Origin: Nocardioides alkalitolerans DSM 16699
GTDB taxonomy: Bacteria; Actinomycetota; Actinomycetes; Propionibacteriales; Nocardioidaceae
Length of the DNA: 64,000 bases
Direction of reading: 5' to 3'
Assembly: GCF_000426525.1 (NCBI RefSeq)
Contig: NZ_KE384533.1
Span: 1,094,562 to 1,158,561, forward strand
The position numbers were made by a program, and so were the translations under genes. Numbering within the stretch: position 1 is the first letter of the stretch; every line of letters starts with the position of its first letter. The notes under the pieces were generated by a model. That model did no database searches. It saw nothing but the letters and a program-made list of their open reading frames with translations, and was not told where the DNA came from. Below, piece by piece: positions 1 to 10,093 of this stretch.

Positions 1-553
1 GCTCGGGCTCGTGCCCGGCCACGAGCGCATGGTGCTGGTCGAGGACGCGAGCGAGCTGCGGCCCGACCACCCGCACGTGGTCGCGCTGGAGGCGCGGCCC
101 GCCAACGTCGAGGGCGCGGGCGAGGTCCCGTTGCGGACGCTGGTGCGGCAGGCGCTGCGGATGCGCCCCGACCGGCTCGTCGTCGGCGAGGTGCGCGGCG
201 CCGAGGTGGTCGACCTGCTGGCCGCCCTCAACACGGGCCACGAGGGCGGCTGCGGCACGCTGCACGCGAACAGCGCGTCCGACGTCGTCGCCCGGGTCGA
301 GGCCCTGGCCCAGGCCGCCGGGCTGCCGCGGGAGGCCGCCCACAGCCAGATGGCGGCGGCGCTCGACGTCGTGCTCCACCTCGGCCGCGGCTCCGACGGA
401 CGGCGGATGCTCACCGAGGTCGCCGTGCTCGGCCGCCGCGACGACGGCCTGGTCGTGGCGGAGCCCGCGGTCGCGGTCGACGACGACGGTCGCCTGCGGG
501 ACCGCGGGGGTGCCGACCGGCTCGCCGACCTCCTCGACGGGAGCCGCTCGTGA
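1..553 (+). CDS. tadA: TadA/CpaF-family pilus assembly ATPase (5' end outside window)
   Basis: Motor ATPase that powers export and assembly of Tad/Flp (type IVb) pili from the cytoplasmic face of the membrane. The frame is open from base 2, so the N-terminal domain and the Walker A loop lie upstream. The remaining part carries the Asp-box region (LVEDASELR), a Walker B-like strand (RLVVGEVRGAEVVDLL) and the His box (GHEGGCGTLHANS) characteristic of the GspE/VirB11/CpaF superfamily. Its stop overlaps the next start (GTGA), so it is translationally coupled to tadB. The following gene order matches the M. tuberculosis flp-like locus Rv3659c-Rv3654c. The family is certain; the substrate pilin is inferred from position. 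Confidence 0.93.
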   Translation, partial: LGLVPGHERMVLVEDASELRPDHPHVVALEARPANVEGAGEVPLRTLVRQALRMRPDRLVVGEVRGAEVVDLLAALNTGHEGGCGTLHANSASDVVARVEALAQAAGLPREAAHSQMAAALDVVLHLGRGSDGRRMLTEVAVLGRRDDGLVVAEPAVAVDDDGRLRDRGGADRLADLLDGSRS

Positions 554-1365
554 GCCCGGCGGCGGTGGCCGCCCTCGCCGCGGCGGCCGCGGTGGTCCTG
601 CTGCACCGGCCGGCTCCCGACGCTGCCCTGGCCGGGCCACCGGGTGCCGCCGTACGACGGGGCCTCGGCGCCCGGGCCCCGCGTCGTACCGACACCCTCG
701 TCCTGGGCGCCGCGGTGGCCGGGGCAGTCGTGCTGCTCGACGGCACCGTCCTCGTGGTGACCCTCGTCGTCGGCGCGGCCGCGCTGGGCGGGCGCGCGCT
801 CCTGCGCCGCCGTCGGGCCGCGGCCGCCGCGGCGGCGAACCGCGACCGGGTGCTGGCGCTGTGCGACCTGGTCGCCGCCGAGCTGCGCGCGGGCCGCCCG
901 CCGTCGTCGGCGCTCACCACCGCCGCCCGGGAGTGGCCGCAGGTCGACGCGGTCCGACGGGCCGACGCGCTGGGGGCCGACGTCGTGACGGCGTGGCGGC
1001 AGCTCGCCGACCAGCCGGGAGCCGGCGACCTGCGGCTGGTGGCTGCCGCGTGGCAGGTCACGCGCCGTACGGGAGCCGGCCTCGCGGAGGCCCTCACCCG
1101 GGTCGCGGGGCTCGCCCGGGCCACGCAGGCCACCCGCCGCGTCGTCGCCTCCGAGCTGGCCTCGGCCCGCGCCACGGCGCGCCTGATGGCAGGGCTGCCC
1201 GTGGTCGCGCTGCTCATGGGCGGGGCGACCGGCGGCAACCCCTGGCACTTCCTGCTCGCCACCCCGCTCGGCCTGGCCTGCCTCGCGGGCGGGCTCGCGT
1301 GCGGCTTCGCCGGCCTGTGGTGGATCGAGGCGATCGCCGACGACGTCACGCGGTCCGCCGGATGA
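550..1365 (+). CDS. tadB: TadB-like type II secretion F-domain membrane protein
   Basis: Inner-membrane platform protein of the Tad pilus machine, expected to couple the TadA ATPase to pilin extraction. The 271-residue product has an N-terminal hydrophobic helix, a second around residues 50-80, a cytoplasmic T2SSF-type helical domain (about 100-210) and two C-terminal membrane helices ending near WWIEAI. GTG start at 550 overlaps the tadA stop; the end overlaps the tadC start by four bases (ATGA). It is slightly shorter than proteobacterial TadB, as usual in actinobacteria. Assignment rests on hydropathy pattern and operon position rather than on catalytic motifs. Confidence 0.88.
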   Translation: MSPAAVAALAAAAAVVLLHRPAPDAALAGPPGAAVRRGLGARAPRRTDTLVLGAAVAGAVVLLDGTVLVVTLVVGAAALGGRALLRRRRAAAAAAANRDRVLALCDLVAAELRAGRPPSSALTTAAREWPQVDAVRRADALGADVVTAWRQLADQPGAGDLRLVAAAWQVTRRTGAGLAEALTRVAGLARATQATRRVVASELASARATARLMAGLPVVALLMGGATGGNPWHFLLATPLGLACLAGGLACGFAGLWWIEAIADDVTRSAG

Positions 1366-2108
1366 GCGCCGCGGTCCTGGTGGCCACCGTCGCCGCCGTC
1401 GCCGCCGTCCTCCTCGCGCTGCCGCCGGGGCCCGTCCGTCCCGGGACCGCCGCACGGACCCGGCGGGGGGAGGGGAGCGGTCCGCCCGGGGCCGCCCCGA
1501 CCGACCGGGTCCAGCGCTTCGCCCCGCTGTGGGCCGCGTGTGCCTGCGTCGGCACCGCGTCGTTCGTGTCGGGCCGCGGTGGCTGGGTGGCCGGCCTGGT
1601 CGTCGGTGCGCTGCTGTGGGTGCTCGTGCGCCGCTCCGAGCCGGCGTCGGTGCGCCGGCGCCGGGAGCGGGTCCGCCGCGACCTGCCGGCGTTCGTCGAG
1701 CTGTACGCCGCCGCCCTGGCCTCCGGGGCCGCGCCGGGCACCGCCCTGACCGTGGTGTGCGACGCCCTGCCGGGCGCGGCCGCCGACGACCTCGCGCCCG
1801 TCGCCGCTCGGCTCGCACTGGGGCTCGACCCCGACGAGGTCTGGCGCCGCCTCATGGCGGAGAGCCCCGAGCTCGCCCCGCTGGGCCGCGTCATGGTGCG
1901 CTCCCACGAGGCCGGGGTGGCCGTCACCACCGCCGTTCTCGACCTCGCCGACGAGCTGGCGGCGAGCGGTCGGGCGGCGGTGGAGGACCGGGCCCGCACC
2001 GTCGGGGTCCGTGCCGCCGTGCCGCTCGGCGTCTGCCTCCTCCCCGCCTTCCTCCTGCTCGGCATCGTGCCGCTGGTCGCCGCGGCCGTGGACGGCATCC
2101 GGTGGTGA
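1362..2108 (+). CDS. tadC: TadC-like type II secretion F-domain membrane protein
   Basis: Second platform protein, 248 residues, partner of TadB in the membrane. ATG at 1362 overlaps the tadB stop. It opens with a hydrophobic segment (LVATVAAVAAVLLAL), has a further membrane pair around residues 50-85 (WVAGLVVGALLWVLV), a soluble helical T2SSF domain with the typical ERVRRDLPAFVELYAAAL start near residue 105, and a C-terminal membrane helix (GVCLLPAFLLLGIVPLVAA). An in-frame alternative start farther upstream would overlap tadB heavily and is rejected. TadB/TadC naming follows gene order; the two proteins are paralogous and share little sequence. Confidence 0.87.
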   Translation: MSAAVLVATVAAVAAVLLALPPGPVRPGTAARTRRGEGSGPPGAAPTDRVQRFAPLWAACACVGTASFVSGRGGWVAGLVVGALLWVLVRRSEPASVRRRRERVRRDLPAFVELYAAALASGAAPGTALTVVCDALPGAAADDLAPVAARLALGLDPDEVWRRLMAESPELAPLGRVMVRSHEAGVAVTTAVLDLADELAASGRAAVEDRARTVGVRAAVPLGVCLLPAFLLLGIVPLVAAAVDGIRW

Positions 2109-2261
2109 CGCCCGCGCCGGGCGGGCCGCTCCCCGTCCCCAGTGCGGGCCGCCCGCAGGCGCCTCCACAGCCGTCCGTCGGACCGCCCCACGGGGCCTCG
2201 GCGGCCACGAGAGTCGACCTGCCGCCCGAGGTGGGCGGGACCACGAAGAAGGAGACAGCTG

Positions 2262-2501
2262 ATGGACACCACGATGGAGAAGACGATGCAGGAGCCGACG
2301 GGGAAGTCGATGACCCGCCGGCGCGCCTGGTGGGGCGGCCGCCGCGACCAGCGGGGCATCACGACCGCGGAGTACGCCGTCGGCACCGCGGCGGGCGCGG
2401 GCCTCGCCGGGCTGGCCTACCAGCTGCTGACGGGCGGTCTCGGCAACGAGATGCTCAGCTCGATGTTCGACCACGTGCTCGGCCTGCTGGGGATCGGCTG
2501 A
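2262..2501 (+). CDS. Flp-type pilin (DUF4244 family)
   Basis: Small 79-residue protein of the DUF4244 family, the likely structural subunit of the pilus. After a basic leader it shows RGITTAEYAVG: cleavage after Gly would place Glu at +5 and Tyr at +6, the G|XXXXEY signature of type IVb prepilins processed by a TadV-type peptidase. A hydrophobic helix (residues about 45-65) follows. The start at 2262 is supported by GGAGA eleven bases upstream, and the region 2109-2261 before it is an untranslated leader. The stop overlaps the TadE start by one base. The pilin role is inferred from motif, size and operon position. Confidence 0.85.
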   Translation: MDTTMEKTMQEPTGKSMTRRRAWWGGRRDQRGITTAEYAVGTAAGAGLAGLAYQLLTGGLGNEMLSSMFDHVLGLLGIG

Positions 2502-2911
2502 TGGCCGGGCGCCGGTCGGCCGCGGCCACTCCGGCCACCCCGGCCGGCCGGCGCCGTGCCCGGCGCTCGCAGCGGGGGGCCGTGACCGCTGAGACCGTGA
2601 TGGTCCTGCCGGTGCTCGTCGCCGTGACGATCGGGCTCTGCTGGCTCCTCGCCCTGGGCATCGACCAGGCGCGGGTGGTCGACGCGGCGCGGGAGACCGC
2701 CCGTTCCCTGGCCCGCGACGACCCCCGTGCGACGGCCGTCGCCGCCGGTGCCCGGGTCGCGCCCGAGGGAGCCTCGATCGAGGCGTCCGCCACCGACGAG
2801 GTCGTCACGGTCACGGTGACCGCGCGGGTCGACGGTCCGGGGGGCCTGTTCGACTGGGCCCCGAGCGTGGCGCTCACCGCGACCGCCACGGCCCAGCGGG
2901 AGCAGCAGTGA
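2501..2911 (+). CDS. TadE-like minor pseudopilin
   Basis: 136-residue TadE-family protein. It has a positively charged leader, the pseudopilin motif QRGAVTAETVM (Glu at +5 after Gly), one membrane helix (VLPVLVAVTIGLCWLLALG) and the conserved QARVVDAARETARSLARDD segment typical of TadE. The remainder is a small extracytoplasmic beta-rich domain. ATG at 2501 overlaps the pilin stop; its own stop overlaps the following GTG (GTGA). TadE proteins are minor pilus components or assembly factors; which applies here cannot be told from sequence. Orthologous in position to M. tuberculosis Rv3655c. Confidence 0.87.
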   Translation: MAGRRSAAATPATPAGRRRARRSQRGAVTAETVMVLPVLVAVTIGLCWLLALGIDQARVVDAARETARSLARDDPRATAVAAGARVAPEGASIEASATDEVVTVTVTARVDGPGGLFDWAPSVALTATATAQREQQ

Positions 2912-3411
2912 CCCCCGACCGCACCCGGTGCGTCCGCGACCGGCGTCGGCGTCGCCGCTCCGCGTGGTGCCGCTGGTGCCACGTCGACCACCGCACCCGC
3001 TCCCACCGGCGCGACGGTGGGAGCGGACGGGCCGGGCCCGACGGGCGCGACGGGCGCGACGGGCAGCGCGGTGCTGCCACCGTGCTCGCGGTCGGACTCG
3101 TCGGGGTGCTCCTCACCGTCACGCTCGTCGTGGCCGCCGGCATCGCGCTGGTCGTCGACCACCGTCGGGCGCAGGCGGCCGCCGACCTGGCCGCTCTCGC
3201 CGGTGCGCAGGCGCTCGCGCCGGGTGACGGCGGCGGCTCGGCGTGCGGGGCGGCGGGCTCGACCGCCGGCGCCAACGGCGCCCGCCTCGTCGCGTGCACC
3301 GTCGTCGGGCGCGACGTCCGGGTGCGCGTCGAGGTCGACGGACCGGACGTCGCCGGTCTCGGCGCCTCCCTGGTCGCCGAGGCCCGCGCCGGCCCGGCGA
3401 ACCCGCGGTGA
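2908..3411 (+). CDS. Rv3654c-type TadE/G-like envelope protein
   Basis: 167-residue protein ending the pilus operon. An unusually Arg-rich 50-residue N-terminus precedes QRGAATVLAVGLVGV, one transmembrane helix, and the VDHRRAQAAADLAALAGAQA segment that defines the Rv3654c-like TadE/G group (helicase/secretion neighbourhood family). Unlike the pilin and TadE it lacks Glu at +5. The first 50 residues are so basic that an internal start closer to the membrane helix is possible; the GTG at 2908 is preferred because it overlaps the TadE stop. Function beyond pilus association is unknown. Confidence 0.8.
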   Translation: MTPDRTRCVRDRRRRRRSAWCRWCHVDHRTRSHRRDGGSGRAGPDGRDGRDGQRGAATVLAVGLVGVLLTVTLVVAAGIALVVDHRRAQAAADLAALAGAQALAPGDGGGSACGAAGSTAGANGARLVACTVVGRDVRVRVEVDGPDVAGLGASLVAEARAGPANPR

Positions 3412-3442
3412 GCCGCCTCCCGCTGGGCCTCCGCCGAGTGGC

Positions 3443-3542
3443 GGTCCTGACGTACCGGGTGCGTCGGAAGCTCCACGCCGTGCGGCGCCGAGCCGGGTCG
3501 AGCCGGGGTGCTGAAGGTCCTGACGTACCGGGTGCGTCGGAA
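3443..3542. repeat. Pair of 27-bp direct repeats
   Basis: Two exact copies of a 27-bp sequence (begins GGTCCTGACGTACC, ends GTGCGTCGGAA) lie at 3443-3469 and 3516-3542, 73 bp apart start to start, in the gap between the convergent pilus operon and helicase gene. The copies are not palindromic and the 46-bp spacer is GC-rich. No reading frame of recognisable protein covers them. A run of eight C follows the second copy. Function unknown. Confidence 0.8.
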
Positions 3543-3577
3543 CCCCCCCCCGCGGTACGGATCGGTCCCGGCGCCGC

Positions 3578-5959
3578 TCAGGGCGCGTGCTGCAGCAGGA
3601 CGTCGAGCAGCTGCACCGCGGCGGCCTTGTCGAGCGGGTTGTTCTGGTTGCCGCACTTCGGGGACTGCACGCACGACGGACAGCCCTCCGGGCACGCGCA
3701 GGCCACGATGGTCTCGCGGGTCGCGCGCAGCCAGGCGCCGGCCGCGCCGTACCCCCGCTCGGCGAAGCCGGCACCCCCCGGGTGGCCGTCGTAGACGAAG
3801 ACGGTGAGCACGCCGGTGTCGGGGTGCACGACGGTCGAGACGCCCCCGATGTCCCACCGGTCGCAGGTCGCGAAGAGGGGCAGCAGCCCGATCGAGCAGT
3901 GCTCCGCCGCGTGGGCGGCGCCCGGCAGGTCGGCCGGGTCGATGCCGCTCGTCGCGAGCGCCGCGTCGGGCACCGTCCACCAGACGGCGGAGGTGCGCAG
4001 GGTGCGGGCCGGGAGGTCGAGCGGCTGCTCGCCCATGACCTCCCCGCCGGGCTCGCGGCGGCGCAGGAACCCGACCACCTGGTGGCTCACGTCGACGGTG
4101 CCGAGCGCGAGCCCGCACTCGCCCCAGGTCGTCGCCGTCTGCTCCTCGACCACCCGGATCTCGGTCACCTCGCGGGCGGAGGTCGAGTACGGCGGGTCGG
4201 CCCGCCGCATCATCGCCACGTGGTCGTCGAGCGACAGCTCGTCGACGAGCCAGGTCTCGCCCCGGTGCACGTAGACCGCCCCGGTGTGCACGCTGCCGTG
4301 GGCCCGGCCGGCGTCGACCGTGCCGACCACCCGGCCCGTGGTCTGCTCCACGAGCTGCACGGCCTGGCCACCGGTGGAGCGGAGGTCGGCGAGGTCGCTG
4401 GCGCGTCGCCGGTCGGTCCAGAACCACCCCGCCGTGCGACGGCGCAGCAGCCCGGCGGCCACCAGGCCGTCGACGACCGACGCCGTCGTGGGCCCGAACA
4501 GGTCGAGCTCGTCGACGGTCAGCGGGATCTCGGCGGCGGCGGCGCACAGGTGGGGCGCGAGCACGTACGGGTTCGACGGGTCGAACACCGTGGCCTCCAC
4601 CGGGGCGCCGAAGAGGGCGTCGGGGTGGGTCACCAGGTAGGTGTCGAGCGGGTCGTCGCGCGCCACGAGCAGGCCGAGGGCGTCCTGACCCGCTCGACCG
4701 GCACGCCCCACCTGCTGCCACAGGGCGGCCCGGGTGCCGGGGAATCCCGCGACCAGCACCGCGTCGAGGCCCGCCACGTCGATGCCCAGCTCGAGGGCGT
4801 TCGTGGCCGCCAGGCCCAGCAGGCTGCCGTCGCGCAACGAGCGCTCGATCTCGCGGCGCTCCTCGGGCAGGTAGCCGCCGCGGTAGGCCGCCACCCGGGA
4901 GCCCAGCGACGGGTCGACCTCGCGCAGCAGCTCGGCCGCCGTCAGCGCCACGTGCTCGGCGCCCCGTCGCGACCGCACGAACGCGAGCGTGCGCACGCCG
5001 TCGCTCACCAGGTCGGCGAGCAGGTCGGCCGCCTCCGAGGACGCGGCGCGACGCACGGCGGCGCCGTTCTCCCCGTCGTACGACGTCAGCGGCGGCTGCC
5101 ACAGCCCGACCGCCACCTGCCCGCGCGGCGAGGCGTCGTCGGTGACGGCGTCGACCTCCAGGCCGGTGAGCCGGGCGGCGGTGTCGGCGGGGGACGCCGC
5201 CGTCGCGGAGGCCAGGACGAAGACGGGGGACGCGCCGTACCGCGCCGCGACCCTCCGCAGCCGTCGCAGCACCTGGGCCACGTGGGCGCCGAAGACGCCG
5301 CGGTAATGGTGGCACTCGTCGACCACGACGTAGCGCAGCGACTTCCAGAACGACGCCCAGCGGGCGTGGCCGGGCAGCAGCGAGTGGTGGAGCATGTCGG
5401 GGTTCGTGAGCAGGTACTCCGCGTGGTCGCGCGTCCAGTCCCGCAGCTCGGGCGGGCTGTCGCCGTCGTGGGTCGTGGCCCGGACACCGGTGGCCAGGGC
5501 CGTCAGGCCCGCCAGCTGGTCGGCGGCGAGCGCCTTCGTCGGCGCGAGGTAGATCGCGGTGGCGCCCCGCTCGCCCCGCCGGCCCCGGGCCGCGAGGATC
5601 GTCGAGAGCGCCGGCAGCTGGTAGGCGAGCGACTTGCCCGACGCCGTGCCGGTGGCCACCACCACGTGACGGCCCGCGTGGACGAGGTCGGCCGCCCACG
5701 CCTGGTGGGCCCAGGGCTCCCGCACGCCGGTCCGCTCGTAGGCCGCCCGCACGTCGGCGTGCGCCCAGGTCGGCCACGGTGCCGTCGTGGCCTCCCGGGC
5801 GGGCAGCAGCTCGACATGGCGCAGTCGCTCCACGCGCTCGCCGCCTCCCACGAGCCGCGCCAGGCGTTCGGGGAGCGCCGCGACGTCGACGGAGCCCTCC
5901 GCGGGTCGACCCGCCGGACGGCCCAGGGGCCGGGCGTCGGACGCGGGGGACGGGCTCAC
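3578..5959 (-). CDS. DEAD/DEAH-box helicase with C-terminal DUF1998
   Basis: Superfamily 2 nucleic-acid helicase of about 793 residues, counterpart of M. tuberculosis Rv3649, which also neighbours the flp-like cluster. Domains in order: helicase ATP-binding domain with Walker A (ATGTASGKS, about 102-110), DEAH-type box written DECHH (about 214) and SAT motif; helicase C-terminal domain with GRAGRAGQ; then DUF1998 with a Cys cluster (CACPEGCPSCVQSPKCG, about 753-770) that probably binds zinc or an iron-sulfur cluster. The GTG at 5959 is chosen because a CACACT box lies six bases upstream, matching the leaderless pattern seen across the window; the frame stays open further upstream but that part overlaps bldG. 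Likely DNA repair; exact role unproven. Confidence 0.9.
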   Translation of the reverse strand: MSPSPASDARPLGRPAGRPAEGSVDVAALPERLARLVGGGERVERLRHVELLPAREATTAPWPTWAHADVRAAYERTGVREPWAHQAWAADLVHAGRHVVVATGTASGKSLAYQLPALSTILAARGRRGERGATAIYLAPTKALAADQLAGLTALATGVRATTHDGDSPPELRDWTRDHAEYLLTNPDMLHHSLLPGHARWASFWKSLRYVVVDECHHYRGVFGAHVAQVLRRLRRVAARYGASPVFVLASATAASPADTAARLTGLEVDAVTDDASPRGQVAVGLWQPPLTSYDGENGAAVRRAASSEAADLLADLVSDGVRTLAFVRSRRGAEHVALTAAELLREVDPSLGSRVAAYRGGYLPEERREIERSLRDGSLLGLAATNALELGIDVAGLDAVLVAGFPGTRAALWQQVGRAGRAGQDALGLLVARDDPLDTYLVTHPDALFGAPVEATVFDPSNPYVLAPHLCAAAAEIPLTVDELDLFGPTTASVVDGLVAAGLLRRRTAGWFWTDRRRASDLADLRSTGGQAVQLVEQTTGRVVGTVDAGRAHGSVHTGAVYVHRGETWLVDELSLDDHVAMMRRADPPYSTSAREVTEIRVVEEQTATTWGECGLALGTVDVSHQVVGFLRRREPGGEVMGEQPLDLPARTLRTSAVWWTVPDAALATSGIDPADLPGAAHAAEHCSIGLLPLFATCDRWDIGGVSTVVHPDTGVLTVFVYDGHPGGAGFAERGYGAAGAWLRATRETIVACACPEGCPSCVQSPKCGNQNNPLDKAAAVQLLDVLLQHAP

Positions 5960-6175
5960 CCCGTGAGTGTGCCAAGGACCGCCGACACCGGGCTCCGTGG
6001 CCCGCGGCCGAGGCCGCCGGCCGGCCCGTCGACCGGGCCGTGTCATGACGGTGGTCGCACATTGCGGGTACTGCCTGCGCGTGCGGGGGTGAGCGTGGTT
6101 TGATATGCCCGGCACGTTCGGGGGACGTGCCGGCGAGCACACCCGATGAGCACACCCCGTGCCTGAGGAGACGAC

Positions 6176-6523
6176 GTGGACCTGACTCTTGCGACCAGCG
6201 AGGCCGATGGCAAGACCATCGTCGCTGTCGGTGGCGAGATCGACGTCTACACGGCACCTCGGCTCCGCGACCGCATCACGGAGCTCGTGGCCTCCGGCAC
6301 CTTCGACCTCGTGATCGACATGGAGGCCGTGGAGTTTCTCGACTCCACCGGTCTGGGCGTGCTGGTCGGCGGCCTCAAGAAGGTCCGCGCCCACAACGGC
6401 TCGCTCCAGCTGATCTGCAGCCAGGACCGCCTGCTCAAGATCTTCCGCATCACGGGCCTCGCCAAGGTCTTCGTGATCCACGACTCGCTCGCTTCCGCGG
6501 TCTCGCCCGCGGACGCCTCCTGA
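6176..6523 (+). CDS. bldG: BldG-type anti-anti-sigma factor (STAS domain)
   Basis: 115-residue STAS-domain anti-sigma factor antagonist. It is closely similar along its whole length to Streptomyces BldG: GEIDVYTAPRLRDRI near the N-terminus, then FLDSTGLGVLVGGLKKV, where the Ser of DSTG is the residue phosphorylated by partner anti-sigma kinases, and FRITGLAKVF. In Streptomyces BldG binds anti-sigma factors and is needed for development and antibiotic synthesis, and it is likewise divergent from the DUF1998 helicase gene. GTG at 6176 has GAGGAG upstream. No kinase-type anti-sigma gene lies next to it here, so its partners must be encoded elsewhere. Confidence 0.93.
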   Translation: MDLTLATSEADGKTIVAVGGEIDVYTAPRLRDRITELVASGTFDLVIDMEAVEFLDSTGLGVLVGGLKKVRAHNGSLQLICSQDRLLKIFRITGLAKVFVIHDSLASAVSPADAS

Positions 6524-6693
6524 GCCCCGTCACCCCGGGCCCCGCCCGTACGACGCGATCGGGCGCCGCTTCCTGACGCGACACCCGTGACGTCGTCGAT
6601 ATGGGTGGTTTATCCCAGGTCCGCGTTTCCCGTGACCACCGGTAGGGCACTCTGATCTGCGGGGGTCAGACGGCGAGGATGCGAGGAGGGTGC

Positions 6694-6849
6694 GTGAACG
6701 ACCAGTTCGACGTGACCCTCGAAGACAGCGTCCTCCTCACGGAGGTCGAGCTGACGACCAACCTGATGGTGGCCGCGAGCCAGTCCGACGGCCCCCTCTC
6801 CCTTGACGAGATCGACCGCATCCTCGGTCTCGGCGCCCGCTCCTCCTGA
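6694..6849 (+). CDS. Conserved-looking 51-residue hypothetical protein
   Basis: Short ORF beginning GTG at 6694 behind a strong ribosome binding site (GAGGAGGG, 6683-6690). The product is acidic, starts NDQFDVTLEDSVLLTEVE and ends LSLDEIDRILGLGARSS, with two predicted helices separated by a SQSDGPLS turn. I recall similar small helical proteins in actinobacteria but cannot name a family. Codon use has the strong third-position GC of its neighbours, which together with the ribosome binding site argues that it is translated. It lies between bldG and the copper operon, with 170 bp of untranslated sequence upstream. Function unknown. Confidence 0.65.
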   Translation: MNDQFDVTLEDSVLLTEVELTTNLMVAASQSDGPLSLDEIDRILGLGARSS

Positions 6850-6879
6850 CGTCCCCTCGGCACGACCGAGGTTGAACCC

Positions 6880-6900
6880 CATACCCCTGGGGGGTATGTT
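6880..6900 (+). promoter_or_regulatory. CsoR operator overlapping the csoR -10 box
   Basis: The sequence CATACCCCTGGGGGGTATG (6880-6898) is a near-perfect inverted repeat of the type bound by copper-sensing CsoR repressors (TACCCC...GGGGTA). A TATGTT -10 hexamer (6895-6900) overlaps its right arm and lies seven bases before the csoR ATG. Bound repressor would block RNA polymerase directly, and the transcript is predicted to be leaderless. This gives autoregulation of csoR-copZ-copA by Cu(I). Confidence 0.88.
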
Positions 6901-6907
6901 CGGCGGC

Positions 6908-7258
6908 ATGGCTGAGACGACCCCCGACGCGCAGCGTGCCCCGGAGCCCTCCGAGGGCTCCGTCCCCGAGCCGGAGCACCACCACGGCTACATCGGGCAC
7001 AAGGACGACATCCTGCGGCGGCTGCGCCGCATCGAGGGCCAGTCCCGCGGCCTCCAGCGGATGGTCGAGGACGAGAAGTACTGCATCGACATCCTCACGC
7101 AGGTCTCCGCCATGACGAAGGCCCTCCACGCCGTCTCCCTCACGCTCCTCGGCGACCACCTCACGCACTGCGTCGCCGACGCGGCACGCCAGGGCGGCGA
7201 CGAGGCGGACCTCAAGGTCCAGGAGGCCGTCGACGCGATCGGCCGCCTCGTCCGCTGA
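6908..7258 (+). CDS. csoR: Copper-sensing transcriptional repressor CsoR
   Basis: 116-residue all-helical repressor of the CsoR/RcnR family (DUF156). Without copper it binds the operator just upstream; Cu(I) binding releases it. The Cu(I) ligand triad Cys-His-Cys is intact at Cys59 (KYCIDIL), His84 and Cys88 (GDHLTHC). The core starts at HKDDILRRLRRIEGQ. A 30-residue acidic, His-containing N-terminal extension (EPEHHHG) is longer than in many homologues. ATG at 6908 is chosen because the -10 box and operator lie immediately before it. First gene of the copper operon. Confidence 0.95.
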   Translation: MAETTPDAQRAPEPSEGSVPEPEHHHGYIGHKDDILRRLRRIEGQSRGLQRMVEDEKYCIDILTQVSAMTKALHAVSLTLLGDHLTHCVADAARQGGDEADLKVQEAVDAIGRLVR

Positions 7259-7344
7259 CCGCGGGTCCCCGCCGGCCAGCACCCAGCCCGCAGCCCCCTA
7301 GAGCCCACCCGCCGCCCGCCGCGGCGTACCGAAGGAGAGCACCC

Positions 7345-7551
7345 ATGAGCCACACCGAGACCTACACCGTCACCGGCATGACCTGCGGCCACTGCGCGGC
7401 GTCCGTGCGCGAGGAGATCAGCGAGATCGCCGGCGTCGAGGGCGTCGAGGTCGTCGTCGACAGCGGCGCCGTCACCGTGACCAGCGGTGCACCCCTCGAG
7501 CGCTCGGCCGTCGACGCCGCCGTCGCCGAGGCGGGCTACGCGCTCGTCTGA
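7345..7551 (+). CDS. copZ: CopZ-type copper chaperone (HMA domain)
   Basis: 68-residue soluble heavy-metal-associated domain protein, ferredoxin-like fold. The metal-binding loop is GMTCGHCAASV, with both Cys residues needed to carry Cu(I). It should shuttle copper from the cytosol to the CopA pump encoded downstream and possibly to CsoR. The start at 7345 has GAAGGAGAG upstream. Part of csoR-copZ-membrane protein-copA. Confidence 0.95.
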   Translation: MSHTETYTVTGMTCGHCAASVREEISEIAGVEGVEVVVDSGAVTVTSGAPLERSAVDAAVAEAGYALV

Positions 7552-7591
7552 CCCGTCCACCCGCCCGCCCCCTCGTCCGGAGGTGCTCCTC

Positions 7592-7761
7592 GTGCGTGAC
7601 TCGCTCCGCGTCGTCCTCTACGTCGCCGCGCTCGTCGTCGTCCTCGTGGCGGCGTACGGCGTCGGCACGCGCTTCGACCCCGTCGACCCCGCGCCCGCGC
7701 CGGCCCACGGCTCCGGCACGGGTGGCGGCGACGCGTCCCACGACGAGCACGGGGGAGACCG

Positions 7762-7765
<4 letters not shown>
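7592..7765 (+). CDS. Small single-span membrane protein with His/Asp tail
   Basis: 57-residue protein between copZ and copA. One transmembrane helix (VVLYVAALVVVLVAAYGVG) is followed by a Pro/Ala-rich stretch and a tail with three His and several acidic residues (GGGDASHDEHGGDR). GTG at 7592 has CCGGAGG upstream, and the end overlaps the copA ATG by four bases, so it is translationally coupled to the pump. No known family is recognised. Position and His-rich tail suggest a copper-handling accessory peptide, but that is inference. Confidence 0.75.
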
Positions 7766-10059
<2,294 letters not shown>

Positions 10060-10093
10060 CCGTCGGGCCGTCCGGCGGTGTGAGGATGGGGCC

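Noticed and set aside
411..2474. Long minus-strand open frame over the pilus genes
   Set aside because: Composition is Arg/Gly/Ala-rich without any family motif, and it is the antisense of well-supported tad genes; long antisense frames are expected at this GC content.
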